Below, one piece after another: positions 50,299-58,776 of a DNA stretch of 64,000 nucleotides. The stretch lies in NCBI GenBank assembly GCA_963738425.1, contig CAVTWT010000004.1:9875-73874 (forward strand). Direction: 5' to 3'. The notes below the pieces were generated by a model, which worked only from the letters and a program-made list of their open reading frames with translations, was not told the origin of the DNA and made no database searches. Position 1 is the first letter of the stretch. Every line of letters starts with the position of its first letter. The position numbers and the translations under genes were made by a program. The DNA comes from CADEEN01 sp963738425. GTDB taxonomy: Bacteria; Pseudomonadota; Gammaproteobacteria; Burkholderiales; Burkholderiaceae_C.

Positions 50299-51212
50299 CG
50301 CCCCTTCTCCCCCGCACTGCCCGCACTGCTCGCCTTGAGCTGAATCAGCGTCAGGATGATCAGCGCCACCGCCAGCAGCAGCGAGCCTGCGGCGGCCAAG
50401 CCGTACAGCCGCACCTGGTCCTGGAAGCCGGTCTGGTAGATGAACTGAACGACGAAGGTGGTGGCCGAGCCCGGGCCGCCGCCGGTAAGCACGAAGACTT
50501 CGTCGAAGGTCTGCACCGCACGGATCGCGGCCAGCACCAGCACCACCAGCAGGTTGGGCATCAGCATCGGCAGCGTGATGCGCACGAGGGTGCGCCACGG
50601 CGAGGCGCGGTCGAGTTGGGCGGCTTCGTACAGATCAGCCGGAATCGCCTGCAGCCCTGCGAGCAGGATCAGCGTGTAGAAGCCCATGTGAGCCCAGATG
50701 CTGACGAAGACGACCCAGAAGAACGCGGTGCCGGGCTCGGCCAACCACAGCGTGGGCGTACCGCCGGCCGCGCTGACCACGCCGTTGAGCAGGCCGTCGC
50801 GCTGCAGGATCCACTTCCAGATCAGCGCAACGACCACCGGCGACAGCAGCACCGGATAGAAGTACACACCGCGCCAGAAGCCGCGGCCGACGATCTTGCG
50901 GTTGAGCACCAGCGCCGTGACCATGCTGAACAGCACCATCAGCGTGACCTGGAACACCGAGTACTGCGCGGTGTTCCAGACCGCGCGCCAGAACAGATCG
51001 CGTTTGCAGGTGGACGGGTCGAAGTGGTTGCCGCAGTCGAGCAGCGTGGCCAGATTCTCGAGGCCGACATAGGGCCGGTCCTGTGGGTACAGCTGCACCC
51101 CGCCGGTGAACGCGTAGTAGAAGTTGATCGCGATCGGCAGGAACGTGAAGACGCCGAAGATCAACATGTTCGGCGCCAGGAACAGCCACGGCGTGCTGCG
51201 GTTCGTCTGCAT
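50295..51212 (-). CDS. Sugar ABC transporter permease, MalF type
   Basis: A 305-residue permease with six membrane segments; it begins NRSTPWLFLAPNMLIFGVFTFLPIAINFYYAF. A periplasmic loop with Cys (LLDCGNHFDPSTCKRDLFW) may hold a disulphide. The EAA motif is DLYEAAQLDRASPWRTLVRITLPML. It overlaps the MalG-type gene by four bases and lies 32 bases after the binding protein. The C-terminus LKASSAGSAGEKGR is unremarkable. Confidence 0.88.
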   Translation of the reverse strand: MQTNRSTPWLFLAPNMLIFGVFTFLPIAINFYYAFTGGVQLYPQDRPYVGLENLATLLDCGNHFDPSTCKRDLFWRAVWNTAQYSVFQVTLMVLFSMVTALVLNRKIVGRGFWRGVYFYPVLLSPVVVALIWKWILQRDGLLNGVVSAAGGTPTLWLAEPGTAFFWVVFVSIWAHMGFYTLILLAGLQAIPADLYEAAQLDRASPWRTLVRITLPMLMPNLLVVLVLAAIRAVQTFDEVFVLTGGGPGSATTFVVQFIYQTGFQDQVRLYGLAAAGSLLLAVALIILTLIQLKASSAGSAGEKGR

Positions 51213-51244
51213 CCCGTGGCTCCTGCTGTTTCGAAGGAAAGGCG

Positions 51245-52513
51245 CTACTTGCTCGCCGCTTTGACCTGCTCGTCGATGTCCGACGTGAGGCGCTTGATCG
51301 CGTCGTCGACACTCATTTCGCCGGCCACCGCCTGGCCCACGCGCTGCGCGGTCTGATTGAACACCACGCGGTTGAAGCGGTAGCCCTGCAGCGCGAAGTT
51401 GGGCTGCGCGATCTTCGGCACGTCGGCCACGAAGGTATTGAGCGCCGCCTTGGCCCCCGGCGAGACGTTGTAGGTCACGCCGGCCTTGGCCACCGACAGG
51501 CTGGCCGGGATGTTCTCGGTCTTGGCCATCAGCTCCTTGTAGTTGGCGTCTTCACTCAGGTAGTCGAGGAACTTGGCCGCCAGCGCCGGCTGCTTGGTGC
51601 GCTTCAGTGCGACGAAGGCGGCGCCGCCCGGCATCGCGGTGCAGGCCGCAGGGCCGCAGGGCGCGGGCACCACGGTCCAGTCGAAGGCCTTCGTCACTTG
51701 GGTGTCCATGCGCTTGACCTGCCACGAGCCCGAGTAGTACATGACGACGCGGCCGTTGGCGAACTCCTCGAACGCATCGCGGTACTGCGAGCCGCCGATG
51801 CCGCCCCACACCTCCTTGGGCATCAGGCCGTTCTTGTTCCATTCGACAAACTTCTTGACCGCCGTCTGGTAACCCGCGTCGACCACCGGCGCGCCGGTGG
51901 CGTCGAGAATCTTGGCGCCGTAGGCCACCGCCAGTGGCGCGAAGCGGTGGCCGCTGCGGTCCATCGCCATCGCAAATGGGGTCTTGGTCGCCTTGGCCAC
52001 CTTGTCGGCCGCGGCCACCCAGTCGTCCCAGCTCGCCTTGGCATCGGGCATCGGCAGCTTGGCCTGCTCGAACAGCGTCTTGTTGATGAAAGCCCCGGTG
52101 ACGGTGAGTTGCGACATCAGGCCGTAGATGCCCTTGTCGGCGGGGCCGGCGCGGAACCACGGCAGCGTCGAGGCGAAGTTGTCGTTCCAGGCCTTCTGGC
52201 GCGCCGCGCTCAGGTGCGGCGTCAGGTCGAGGTAGTACTTGTTGAGGCCGCCGAGGTCGGTCACGCGCGCGATGTCGGGGCCCTCGCCGGCGGCCAGCTG
52301 CACCGGCAACGTCTCGAGCACGGCCTTGTAGGGCACCTTGTCGATGACGATCTTGGCGCCGGCATTGGCGGCCTCGAAGCGCTTGGCGATCTCGCCGGTG
52401 ACTTCGCATTCGTTACCGTCGGAGTAGCACTGCATGCGCAGTTCCTGCGCTTGTACCGGCATCGCCAGGGCCATCAGCGCCGCGACGGCGGCAATCGGGG
52501 TCAGTTGGGGCAT
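51245..52513 (-). CDS. ABC sugar-binding periplasmic protein (family 1)
   Basis: A 422-residue extracellular solute-binding protein. Signal peptide TPIAAVAALMALAMPVQA is followed by QELRMQCYSDGNECEVTGEIAKRFEAANAG with a pair of cysteines. Family features include VPYKAVLETLPVQLAAGEGPDIARVTDLGG, GLMSQLTVTGAFINKTLFEQA, FANGRVVMYYSGSWQVKRMD and MPGGAAFVALKRTKQPALAAKFLDYLS. It is first in the alpha-glucoside-type operon. Its 5' flank is the most A/T-rich stretch in the window with two pairs of 10-bp-spaced repeats. Confidence 0.88.
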   Translation of the reverse strand: MPQLTPIAAVAALMALAMPVQAQELRMQCYSDGNECEVTGEIAKRFEAANAGAKIVIDKVPYKAVLETLPVQLAAGEGPDIARVTDLGGLNKYYLDLTPHLSAARQKAWNDNFASTLPWFRAGPADKGIYGLMSQLTVTGAFINKTLFEQAKLPMPDAKASWDDWVAAADKVAKATKTPFAMAMDRSGHRFAPLAVAYGAKILDATGAPVVDAGYQTAVKKFVEWNKNGLMPKEVWGGIGGSQYRDAFEEFANGRVVMYYSGSWQVKRMDTQVTKAFDWTVVPAPCGPAACTAMPGGAAFVALKRTKQPALAAKFLDYLSEDANYKELMAKTENIPASLSVAKAGVTYNVSPGAKAALNTFVADVPKIAQPNFALQGYRFNRVVFNQTAQRVGQAVAGEMSVDDAIKRLTSDIDEQVKAASK

Positions 52514-52634
52514 CGAGAGTCTCCTGCTGAAAATTGGGGCAAGCGTTGGGCGGGGGGTTGTTCTCGCCCATCAAGACAAACACTCTGCGCGTCGATGTTG
52601 CTACGGGCCAGTGCATCCGGGTATCAGTCAAAAC

Positions 52635-52686
52635 GACCATCAATGACCATCTTTTGATGTTCCTTTGATTTCGTTTCTTTTCGTTT
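52635..52686. promoter_or_regulatory. Two direct-repeat pairs with 10-bp phasing upstream of the ABC operon
   Basis: GACCAT occurs at 52635 and 52645, and TTTCGTTT at 52669 and 52679. Both pairs are spaced one helical turn. Repeated TTTCGTTT-like boxes resemble binding sites of DeoR-type sugar regulators. The regulator is not in the window; the call is by pattern only. Confidence 0.4.
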
Positions 52687-52941
52687 TTACGTCACTTCGG
52701 CACGTAACGCAATCGGGCCTTCCCTTATGGTTTTCCCTCGGCCGCTGGTTGCCGCGGCGTCGCGACACGTCACGAGTACCGCGAGCGCGACGTGAATCGC
52801 AACCCGCGCCAGCTCGAAAAGCTCGGCGTCGTGCACGCGCAGATCGCGCGGCGCTCGCGAACATCCCCGACCCAGAGCGCACGAAACTGAAGCAAGCAGC
52901 CCAGCGCACGACGGTCCGCGCGTGGCGCGAGAAGTAGACAT

Positions 52942-52963
52942 ACGTTGCTCGCTGACGCAACGT
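52942..52963. terminator. Hairpin after the decayed ORF tail
   Basis: ACGTTGC and GCAACGT form a perfect 7-bp stem with an 8-base loop, four bases after a TAG stop at 52935-52937. No T-run. Confidence 0.35.
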
Positions 52964-53188
52964 CTGCAAGGCGACGGCGGACTCAGCAAGCGGAGGCCCT
53001 GCGCACTCATCGAGCCGCGCTGCCGCAGACCTAGGGTGACGCGCTGGCCGATAGGCAGCGCTGACGGCTCGCGCCGTGCGATGGTGTGACATGGCTGCTT
53101 CAGGGTCCGCCCGCTGGACAGGGCATACGCTGTGCATACAGTCGTCGCTCTCGCCAACCGCCTCATGCACCTGTCTAGGAGTCTGTCC

Positions 53189-54170
53189 ATGTCCCGAGTG
53201 ATCCAACCCGCTCTGCTCGTTCTTGCCGCGGCCTTCGGCGCCGCACTGATGCCACTGCCCGCCGTCGCGCAGCAGAAGTTCATCACCGTCGGCACCGGCG
53301 GCGTCACCGGCGTCTACTACGCGGCCGGCGGCGCGATCTGCCGCCTGGTCAACAAGGACCGCGCCAAGCACGGCATCCGCTGCTCGGTGGAATCGACCGG
53401 CGGCTCGGTGTTCAACGTCAACACCATCAAGGCCGGCGAGCTCGACCTCGGCTTTCGCGCAGAGCGACGTGCAGTACAACGCCGCCAAGGGCCAGGGCAA
53501 CTTCAAGGACGCCGGCGCCTACGGCGATCTGCGCGCGGTGTTCTCGGTGCACCCGGAGCCGTTCACCGTGCTGGCGCGCAAGGAAGCCAACATCAAGACC
53601 TTTGCCGACTTCAAGGGCAAGCGCTTCAACGTCGGCAACCCGGGCTCGGGCACCCGCGCCTCGCTCGAAGAGATGATCGCGGCGATGGGCCTGAAGCTCA
53701 CCGACTTTTCGCTGGCCTCGGAGTTGAAGGCCGACGAGCATGGCCCGGCGCTGTGCGACGGCAAGATCGACGGCTTCTTCTATGGCGTCGGCCACCCGAG
53801 CGCCAACATCCAGGACCCGACCACGTCCTGCGGCGCCAAGCTGGTCTCGCTGACCGGCCCCTTCGTCGACAAGCTGGTGGCCGACAAGCCCTACTACGCG
53901 AAGGCGCTGATCCCCGGCGGTCTGTACCCGAACAACGCCGAAGGCGCGCAGACCTATGGCGTGCTGGCCACGGTGGTGACGTCGTCCAAGGCGCCGGCCG
54001 AGTCGGTCTATCAGGTGGTGAAGGCGGTGTTCGACAACTTTGACGAGTTCAAGAAGCTGCATCCGGCACTGGCCAGCCTGAAGCCCGAGAACATGGTCAA
54101 GGACGGCCTGTCGGCGCCGTTGCACGACGGCGCGGTCAAGTACTACAAGGAAAAGGGCTGGATCAAATAG
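53189..54170 (+). CDS. TAXI-family TRAP transporter solute-binding protein (one frameshift)
   Basis: ATG 53189 has AGGAG at 53178-53182 and a signal peptide (ALLVLAAAFGAALMPLPAVAQQ). The TAXI signature follows: FITVGTGGVTGVYYAAGGAICRLVNKDR, SVESTGGSVFNVNTIKAGELDLGF. A single extra T in TTT at 53453-53455 breaks the frame; with two T the text reads FAQSDVQYNAAKG and continues normally through GKRFNVGNPGSGTRASLEEMI and CDGKIDGFFYGVGHPSANIQD to 54170. Repaired length is about 326 residues. It delivers carboxylates or amino acids to the fused TRAP permease just downstream. Confidence 0.88.
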
Positions 54171-54181
54171 CCAGCAACAAC

Positions 54182-54291
54182 CGAATCTCCTTCACCGCAG
54201 AGGGACGGAGGACGCAGAGGTTCGCAGAGGAAACCTTGTCAAACCTCTGCGGACCTCCGCGTCCTCTGCGCCTCTGCGGTGAATGAAACTC
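54182..54291. repeat. CACCGCAGAGG-type palindromic repeat, copy 2
   Basis: Same element as at 42240: CGAATCTCCTTCACCGCAGAG at the left and CCTCTGCGCCTCTGCGGTGA at the right with inverse internal blocks. It lies between the TAXI stop (54170) and the TRAP permease ATG (54297), and alternative starts of the permease fall inside it. Confidence 0.8.
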
Positions 54292-54296
54292 CTACG

Positions 54297-56890
54297 ATGC
54301 CCACCGACATCGAGAAGGCGCCCGAGGCGCTGCAGCAACTCGTCGCCGACGCCGACACCGGCGGCCGCAAGGCCACCGGCGTTGCGGCCACGGTCATCTT
54401 CACGGTGTCCTTGGCGTGGGCGCTTTTCCAGCTCTGGTACGCGTCGCCGCTGCCGTTCACTTTCGGCGTCGGCATCCTGAACGACACCGAGGCGCGCTCG
54501 CTGCACCTCGGCTTCGCGCTCTTCCTCGCCTTCCTCGCCTGGCCGGCGACGAAGTACTCGCGGCGTGACCGCGTGCCGATCGTCGATTGGGTGCTCGCCG
54601 TCGCCGGGGCGTTTGCCGGCGCCTACCTGCTGCTGTTCTACAAGGAACTCGCCACACGGCCCGGCCAGCCGACGCAGATGGACATCGTCGTCGCCACCAT
54701 CGGCCTGGTGCTGCTGCTCGAAGCCACGCGCCGCGCCGTCGGCTGGCCCATGGCCGTACTTGCGGCGATCTTCATCGCCTACGCGATGCTCGGCCCCTAC
54801 ATGCCCGAGGTGCTGCAGCACAAGGGCGCGTCGCTGAACCGGCTGTTGTCGCACCTGTGGCTGACCACCGAAGGCGTGTACGGCATCGCGCTCGGTGTCT
54901 CGACCGGCGCGATCTTCGTCTACGTGCTGTTCGGCACGCTGCTCGACCGCGCCGGCGGCGGCAACTACATGATGCAGGTCAGCTTCGCCGCGCTCGGGCA
55001 CCTGCGCGGCGGGCCGGCGAAAGTGGCGGTGGTGTCGTCGGCATTGAACGGCATGATCAGCGGCTCGTCGGTCAGCAACGTCGTCTCCGGCGGCATCTTC
55101 ACGATCCCGCTGATGAAGAAGGCCGGCTACGGCGGCGTCAAGGCCGGCGCCATCGAAACCATGTCGTCGGTCAACGGCCAGATCATGCCGCCGGTGATGG
55201 GCGCCGCCGCCTTCCTGATGGTCGAGTACGTCGGCATCCCGTACTCCGACATCGTCAAGCACGCCATCCTGCCGGCCACGCTGTCCTACATCGGCCTGTT
55301 CTACATCGTGCACCTCGAAGCGCTGAAGATGGGCATGAACCCGGTGATCAATCGCGCGCCGCGGACCTGGGGCGATGCGGCGCTGCGTCTCGGCCTGGGC
55401 CTGTCGGGCAGCGTCATCGTCGTCGCGCTGCTGTACTACCTGTTCGCCGCGGTGAAGGCGGTCCTGGGCGCCGCCGCGCCCTGGGCCATCGGCGCCATCG
55501 TGCTGGGGCTCTATGTGTTCAGCATCCGACAGGCCGCGAGCTGCCCCGACCTGCCCGAAGACATCGACATCGACAACCCCAAGCCGCTCGACACCTGGCC
55601 CACGGTGCGCGCCGGCCTGCACTTCCTGCTGCCCATCGGCACGCTGATCTGGTGCCTGATGGTCGAAGAGATGTCGCCGTCGCTGTCGGCCTTCTGGGCC
55701 ATCGCCGTGCTGATCGTGCTGATGCTGACGCAGCGCCCGTTGATCCTGCTGCTGCGCCAACAAGCGGTGGGCGACGCGTGGAGGCGCGGCGTGCGCGAAG
55801 TCATCGGCGGCCTGACCGACGGCTCGCGCAACATGATCGGCATCGGCGTGGCCACCGCCACCGCCGGCATCATCGTCGGCGGCATCACGCTGACCGGCCT
55901 CGGCCTGCGCATGACCGAGTTCGTCGAGTTCGTCAGCCAGGGCAACGTCATCGTGATGCTGCTCTTCATCGCCTTCGTCTGCCTCGTCCTCGGCCTGGGC
56001 GTGCCGACGACGGCCAACTACGTGCTCGTCGCCACGCTGATGGCGCCGGTGGTCGTCGAACTCGGCGCGCAGAGCGGCCTGATCATTCCGCTGATCGCGG
56101 TCCACCTGTTCGTCTTCTATTACGGGATCATGGGCGACATCACGCCGCCGGTGGGGCTCGCGACCTTCGCGGCCGCCGCCATCAGCGGCGAGGATGCGAT
56201 CAAGACCGGCATCCAGGGCAGCATCTACGCGCTGCGCACCGTCATCCTGCCCTTCATCTGGATCTTCAACCCGATGCTGCTGCTGATCGACGTGCAGTCG
56301 TGGTGGGACGTGCTGCTGGTCGTGCTCGCCTCCACCGCGGCGATGCTGGTCTTTGCCGCGTGCACGATGAACTGGTTCCGCGTCAAGTGCCGGCCGTGGG
56401 AACTGGCGGCGCTGGCGCTGGCGACGACCTTCCTCTTCCGCCCCGACTTCTTCATGGACTTCGTCGCGCCCGAGTACAAGACCGTGCCGGCGTCCGACAC
56501 CTTCAAGGTCGCCGGCCAGTTGCCGGCCGGCGACCGCCTGGTCGCGGTGATCGCCGGCACGACGATCGAAGGCGACGACCTGAAGAAGACCGTCGCCCTC
56601 AACCTCGGTGCGGCCGAACCGACGGCCGCAAGCGGGTCAACGCCGCCGGCCTGACGGTCGTGCCGCTCGGCGACAAGCTGCAGATCGCCGGCGTGAAGTT
56701 CGGCAGCGCGGCCAAGAAGAGCGGCTTCGAGCAGGGCTTCGAGATCGTCGAAGTCAAGGTGCCGAGCGGCCGGCCGGCGGCGCATTGGTTCTACCTGCCC
56801 GGGCTGATGTTGATCGCGCTGGTGTGGTGGTCGCAGGGACGGCGGCTGACCACCGTTCGCGCTGAGCATGTCGAAGCGCTGGCTCGATGA
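54297..56890 (+). CDS. TRAP transporter fused (4TM+12TM) permease with DUF3394 tail (one frameshift)
   Basis: About 864 residues after repair. Start ATG 54297 (MPTDIEKAPEALQQL) is chosen; upstream GTG/ATG codons lie in the repeat. Family motifs: FGTLLDRAGGGNYMMQVSFAALG, SGSSVSNVVSGGIFTIPLMKKAGY, IMPPVMGAAAFLMVEYVGIPY and GDITPPVGLATFAAAAISGEDAIKTG. Near 56625 one G is missing (CCGACGG for CCGGACGG); the other frame continues GRKRVNAAGLTVVPLGDK...GFEQGFEIVEVKVPSGRPAAHWFYLPGLMLIALVWW, the C-terminal DUF3394 region. The last residues (TVRAEHVEALAR) are encoded by repeat-like DNA and overlap the aminotransferase start. It works with the TAXI protein. Confidence 0.87.
56853..56880. repeat. Degenerate CCCTGAGC/TGTCGAAGG repeat unit forming gene ends
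   Basis: CGTTCGCGCTGAGCATGTCGAAGCGC differs at about three positions from the unit at 43551. It encodes the last residues of the TRAP permease in one frame and the ATG (56868) of the aminotransferase in another. Confidence 0.55.
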
Positions 56891-58214
56891 CACGCACATC
56901 GTCCACCGCAGCCTGCGCGCCACGCCGCCCGTGGCCGTGGGCGGCGAAGGTGTCTGGCTGATCGACGCTGCCGGCAAACGCTATCTCGACGCCAGCGGCG
57001 GCGCGGCCGTGTCCTGCCTCGGCCACGGCCACCCGGACGTGATCGCGGCGATGCACGCGCAGATCGACCGGCTCGCCTACGCGCACACCGGCTTCTTCAC
57101 CAGCGAGCCGGCCGAGCAACTCGCCGACCACCTGGTCGCGCGCGCGCCGGCGGGCATGAGCAACGTCTATTTCGTCAGCGGCGGCTCGGAAGCGATGGAA
57201 GCCGCGCTGAAGCTCGCGCGCCAGCACTTCGTCGAGCGTGGCCAGCCCGAGCGCACGCTGTTCATCGGCCGCCGGCAGAGCTACCACGGCAACACGCTCG
57301 GCGCGCTGGCCGTCGGCGGCAACGAGTGGCGGCGCAAGCAGTTCGCGCCGCTGCTGATCGACGTGCTGCGCGTCTCTCCGTGCTACGCGTACCGCGATCA
57401 GCGCGAGAACGAAAGCGAAGCGCAGTACACGCAGCGCCTGCTCGACGAACTCGACGCGACGATCGTCGCCGCCGGCCCGCAGCGGGTCATCGGCTTCTGC
57501 GCCGAGACGGTCGTCGGCGCGACGGCCGGCGCGGTGCCGCCCACCGCCGGCTATTTCAAGGGCGTGCGCGAGATCTGCGATCGCCACGGCGTGCTCTGGA
57601 TCGCCGACGAGGTGATGTGCGGCATGGGCCGCACCGGCACGCTGCACGCCGTCGAGCAGGAAGGCGCGACACCCGACCTGATGATCATCGCCAAGGGCCT
57701 CGGCGGCGGCTACCAGCCGATCGGCGCGGTGCTCGCGCACGAGCGCGTGATCGCGCCGCTGCGCGACGGCAGCGGCCTGTTCCAGCATGGCCACACCTAC
57801 CTCGGCCACCCGACGGCCTGCGCCGCCGCGCTCGCGGTGCAGCGCGTGATCGAGCGCGACGGGCTGCTCGCCAACGTGCGCGCCCGCGGCGCGCAGTTGA
57901 TGGCGTCGCTGCGCGAGCGCCTCGGCGCGCATGCGAACGTCGGCGACATCCGCGGCCGCGGCCTGTTCGTCGGCGTCGAGCTGGTGCAGGACCGCAAGAC
58001 CAAAGCCACCTTCGACCCGGCGAAGAAACTGCACGCCAAGGTCAAGGCGCGCGCCTTCGCCAACGGCCTGCTCTGCTACCCGATGGGCGGCACGATCGAC
58101 GGCCAGCACGGCGACCATGTGCTGCTGGCGCCGCCGTTCATCACCAACGAGGCCGAGATCGAGACCATCGTCGAGCGGCTGGCGCTGTCCATCGACCAGG
58201 CACTTGCCACATGA
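56868..58214 (+). CDS. Class III PLP-dependent aminotransferase
   Basis: A 448-residue aminotransferase. PLP contacts are visible as GGSEAMEAALKLARQ (phosphate-binding), RQSYHGNTLGA (ring stacking), Asp247 in WIADEVMCGMGRTG, and the Schiff-base Lys276 in IIAKGLGGGYQPIGA. This fold covers omega-amino acid, diamine and taurine-type aminotransferases. The first residues MSKRWLDDTHIVHRSL are short; the ATG lies inside a repeat-derived stretch and overlaps the TRAP gene by 23 bases. Next to an amino-acid/carboxylate TRAP system, it may process the imported compound. It overlaps the CMD-fold gene (ATGA). Confidence 0.87.
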   Translation: MSKRWLDDTHIVHRSLRATPPVAVGGEGVWLIDAAGKRYLDASGGAAVSCLGHGHPDVIAAMHAQIDRLAYAHTGFFTSEPAEQLADHLVARAPAGMSNVYFVSGGSEAMEAALKLARQHFVERGQPERTLFIGRRQSYHGNTLGALAVGGNEWRRKQFAPLLIDVLRVSPCYAYRDQRENESEAQYTQRLLDELDATIVAAGPQRVIGFCAETVVGATAGAVPPTAGYFKGVREICDRHGVLWIADEVMCGMGRTGTLHAVEQEGATPDLMIIAKGLGGGYQPIGAVLAHERVIAPLRDGSGLFQHGHTYLGHPTACAAALAVQRVIERDGLLANVRARGAQLMASLRERLGAHANVGDIRGRGLFVGVELVQDRKTKATFDPAKKLHAKVKARAFANGLLCYPMGGTIDGQHGDHVLLAPPFITNEAEIETIVERLALSIDQALAT

Positions 58215-58757
58215 TCGAACCCCACGAAGGCCCCGACCGCCTGCCTCCCATTCCGCCGGAGCGTTGGACGCCAGGCCAGCGCGAGGTCGCTGAAGCGATG
58301 ATCGCCGGCCCGCGCAAGGCCGTGCTGCCGCCCTTCGTGCCGTTGCTGCGCAGCCCCGAAGCTGGCGAGCCATGTGCAGAACCTCGGCGCCTACCTGCGC
58401 TTTCGATCGGCGATCGGCCCGCGCCTGACCGAGCTGGCGATCCTGGTCACCTCGGCGCACTACAAGCAGCCGGTGGAGTGGGCCATCCATGTGCCGATCG
58501 CCCAAAGCGCCGGCATCGCGGTCGAGGCCATCGCAGCGATCGAACGCGGCGAGCGCCCGGCCGCCGAGCCCGACGACGACGCGCTGGTGCACGACTACTG
58601 CATCCAACTGCTCAACGGCCGCGGCGAGATCGACGACGCGCTTTGGGCGCGCGCGGTGGCGCGCTTTGGCGAGCACGGCGTCGTCGATCTCACCGCGACC
58701 TGCGGCTACTACGGCCTGCTGGCGCTGGTGATGAACGCAGCGCGCACGCCGGCTTGA
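58211..58757 (+). CDS. Carboxymuconolactone-decarboxylase/AhpD-fold protein (one frameshift)
   Basis: Begins RLPPIPPERWTPGQREVAEAMIAGPRKAVLPPFVPLLRSPE, then slips one base near 58365 and continues HVQNLGAYLRFRSAIGPRLTELAILVTSAHYKQPVEWAIHVPIAQSAGI. The CMD fold is recognised by the HYKQPVEWAIH region, where AhpD-type proteins carry CxxC; here neither Cys is present, so the peroxidase role is excluded and a decarboxylase-like or unknown function is likelier. Length is about 181 residues after repair. It overlaps the aminotransferase by four bases and precedes the P450 by 19 bases. Confidence 0.78.
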
Positions 58758-58776
58758 ACGACGACAAGGCGACACC

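Larger units (their letters stand above)
52514..53188. other. 675-base gene-poor spacer between divergent transporter operons
   Basis: No convincing intact gene. The left part (52600-52700) is A/T-rich control DNA for the leftward ABC operon. At about 52770-52937 a plus-strand stretch reads NRNPRQLEKLGVVHAQIAR and, one base off, ALANIPDPERTKLKQAAQRTTVRAWREK then TAG, which looks like the tail of a lost or frameshifted small gene. A hairpin follows it. The right part (53000-53170) is the control region of the TAXI gene. Confidence 0.45.

Noticed and set aside
54192..56105. Minus-strand open frame opposite the TRAP permease
   Set aside because: Low-complexity His/Arg/Asp text, no start signal, and the plus strand encodes a clear TRAP permease.
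58211..58757. AhpD alkylhydroperoxidase
   Set aside because: The CxxC motif is absent at the expected place (HYKQPVEWAIH).
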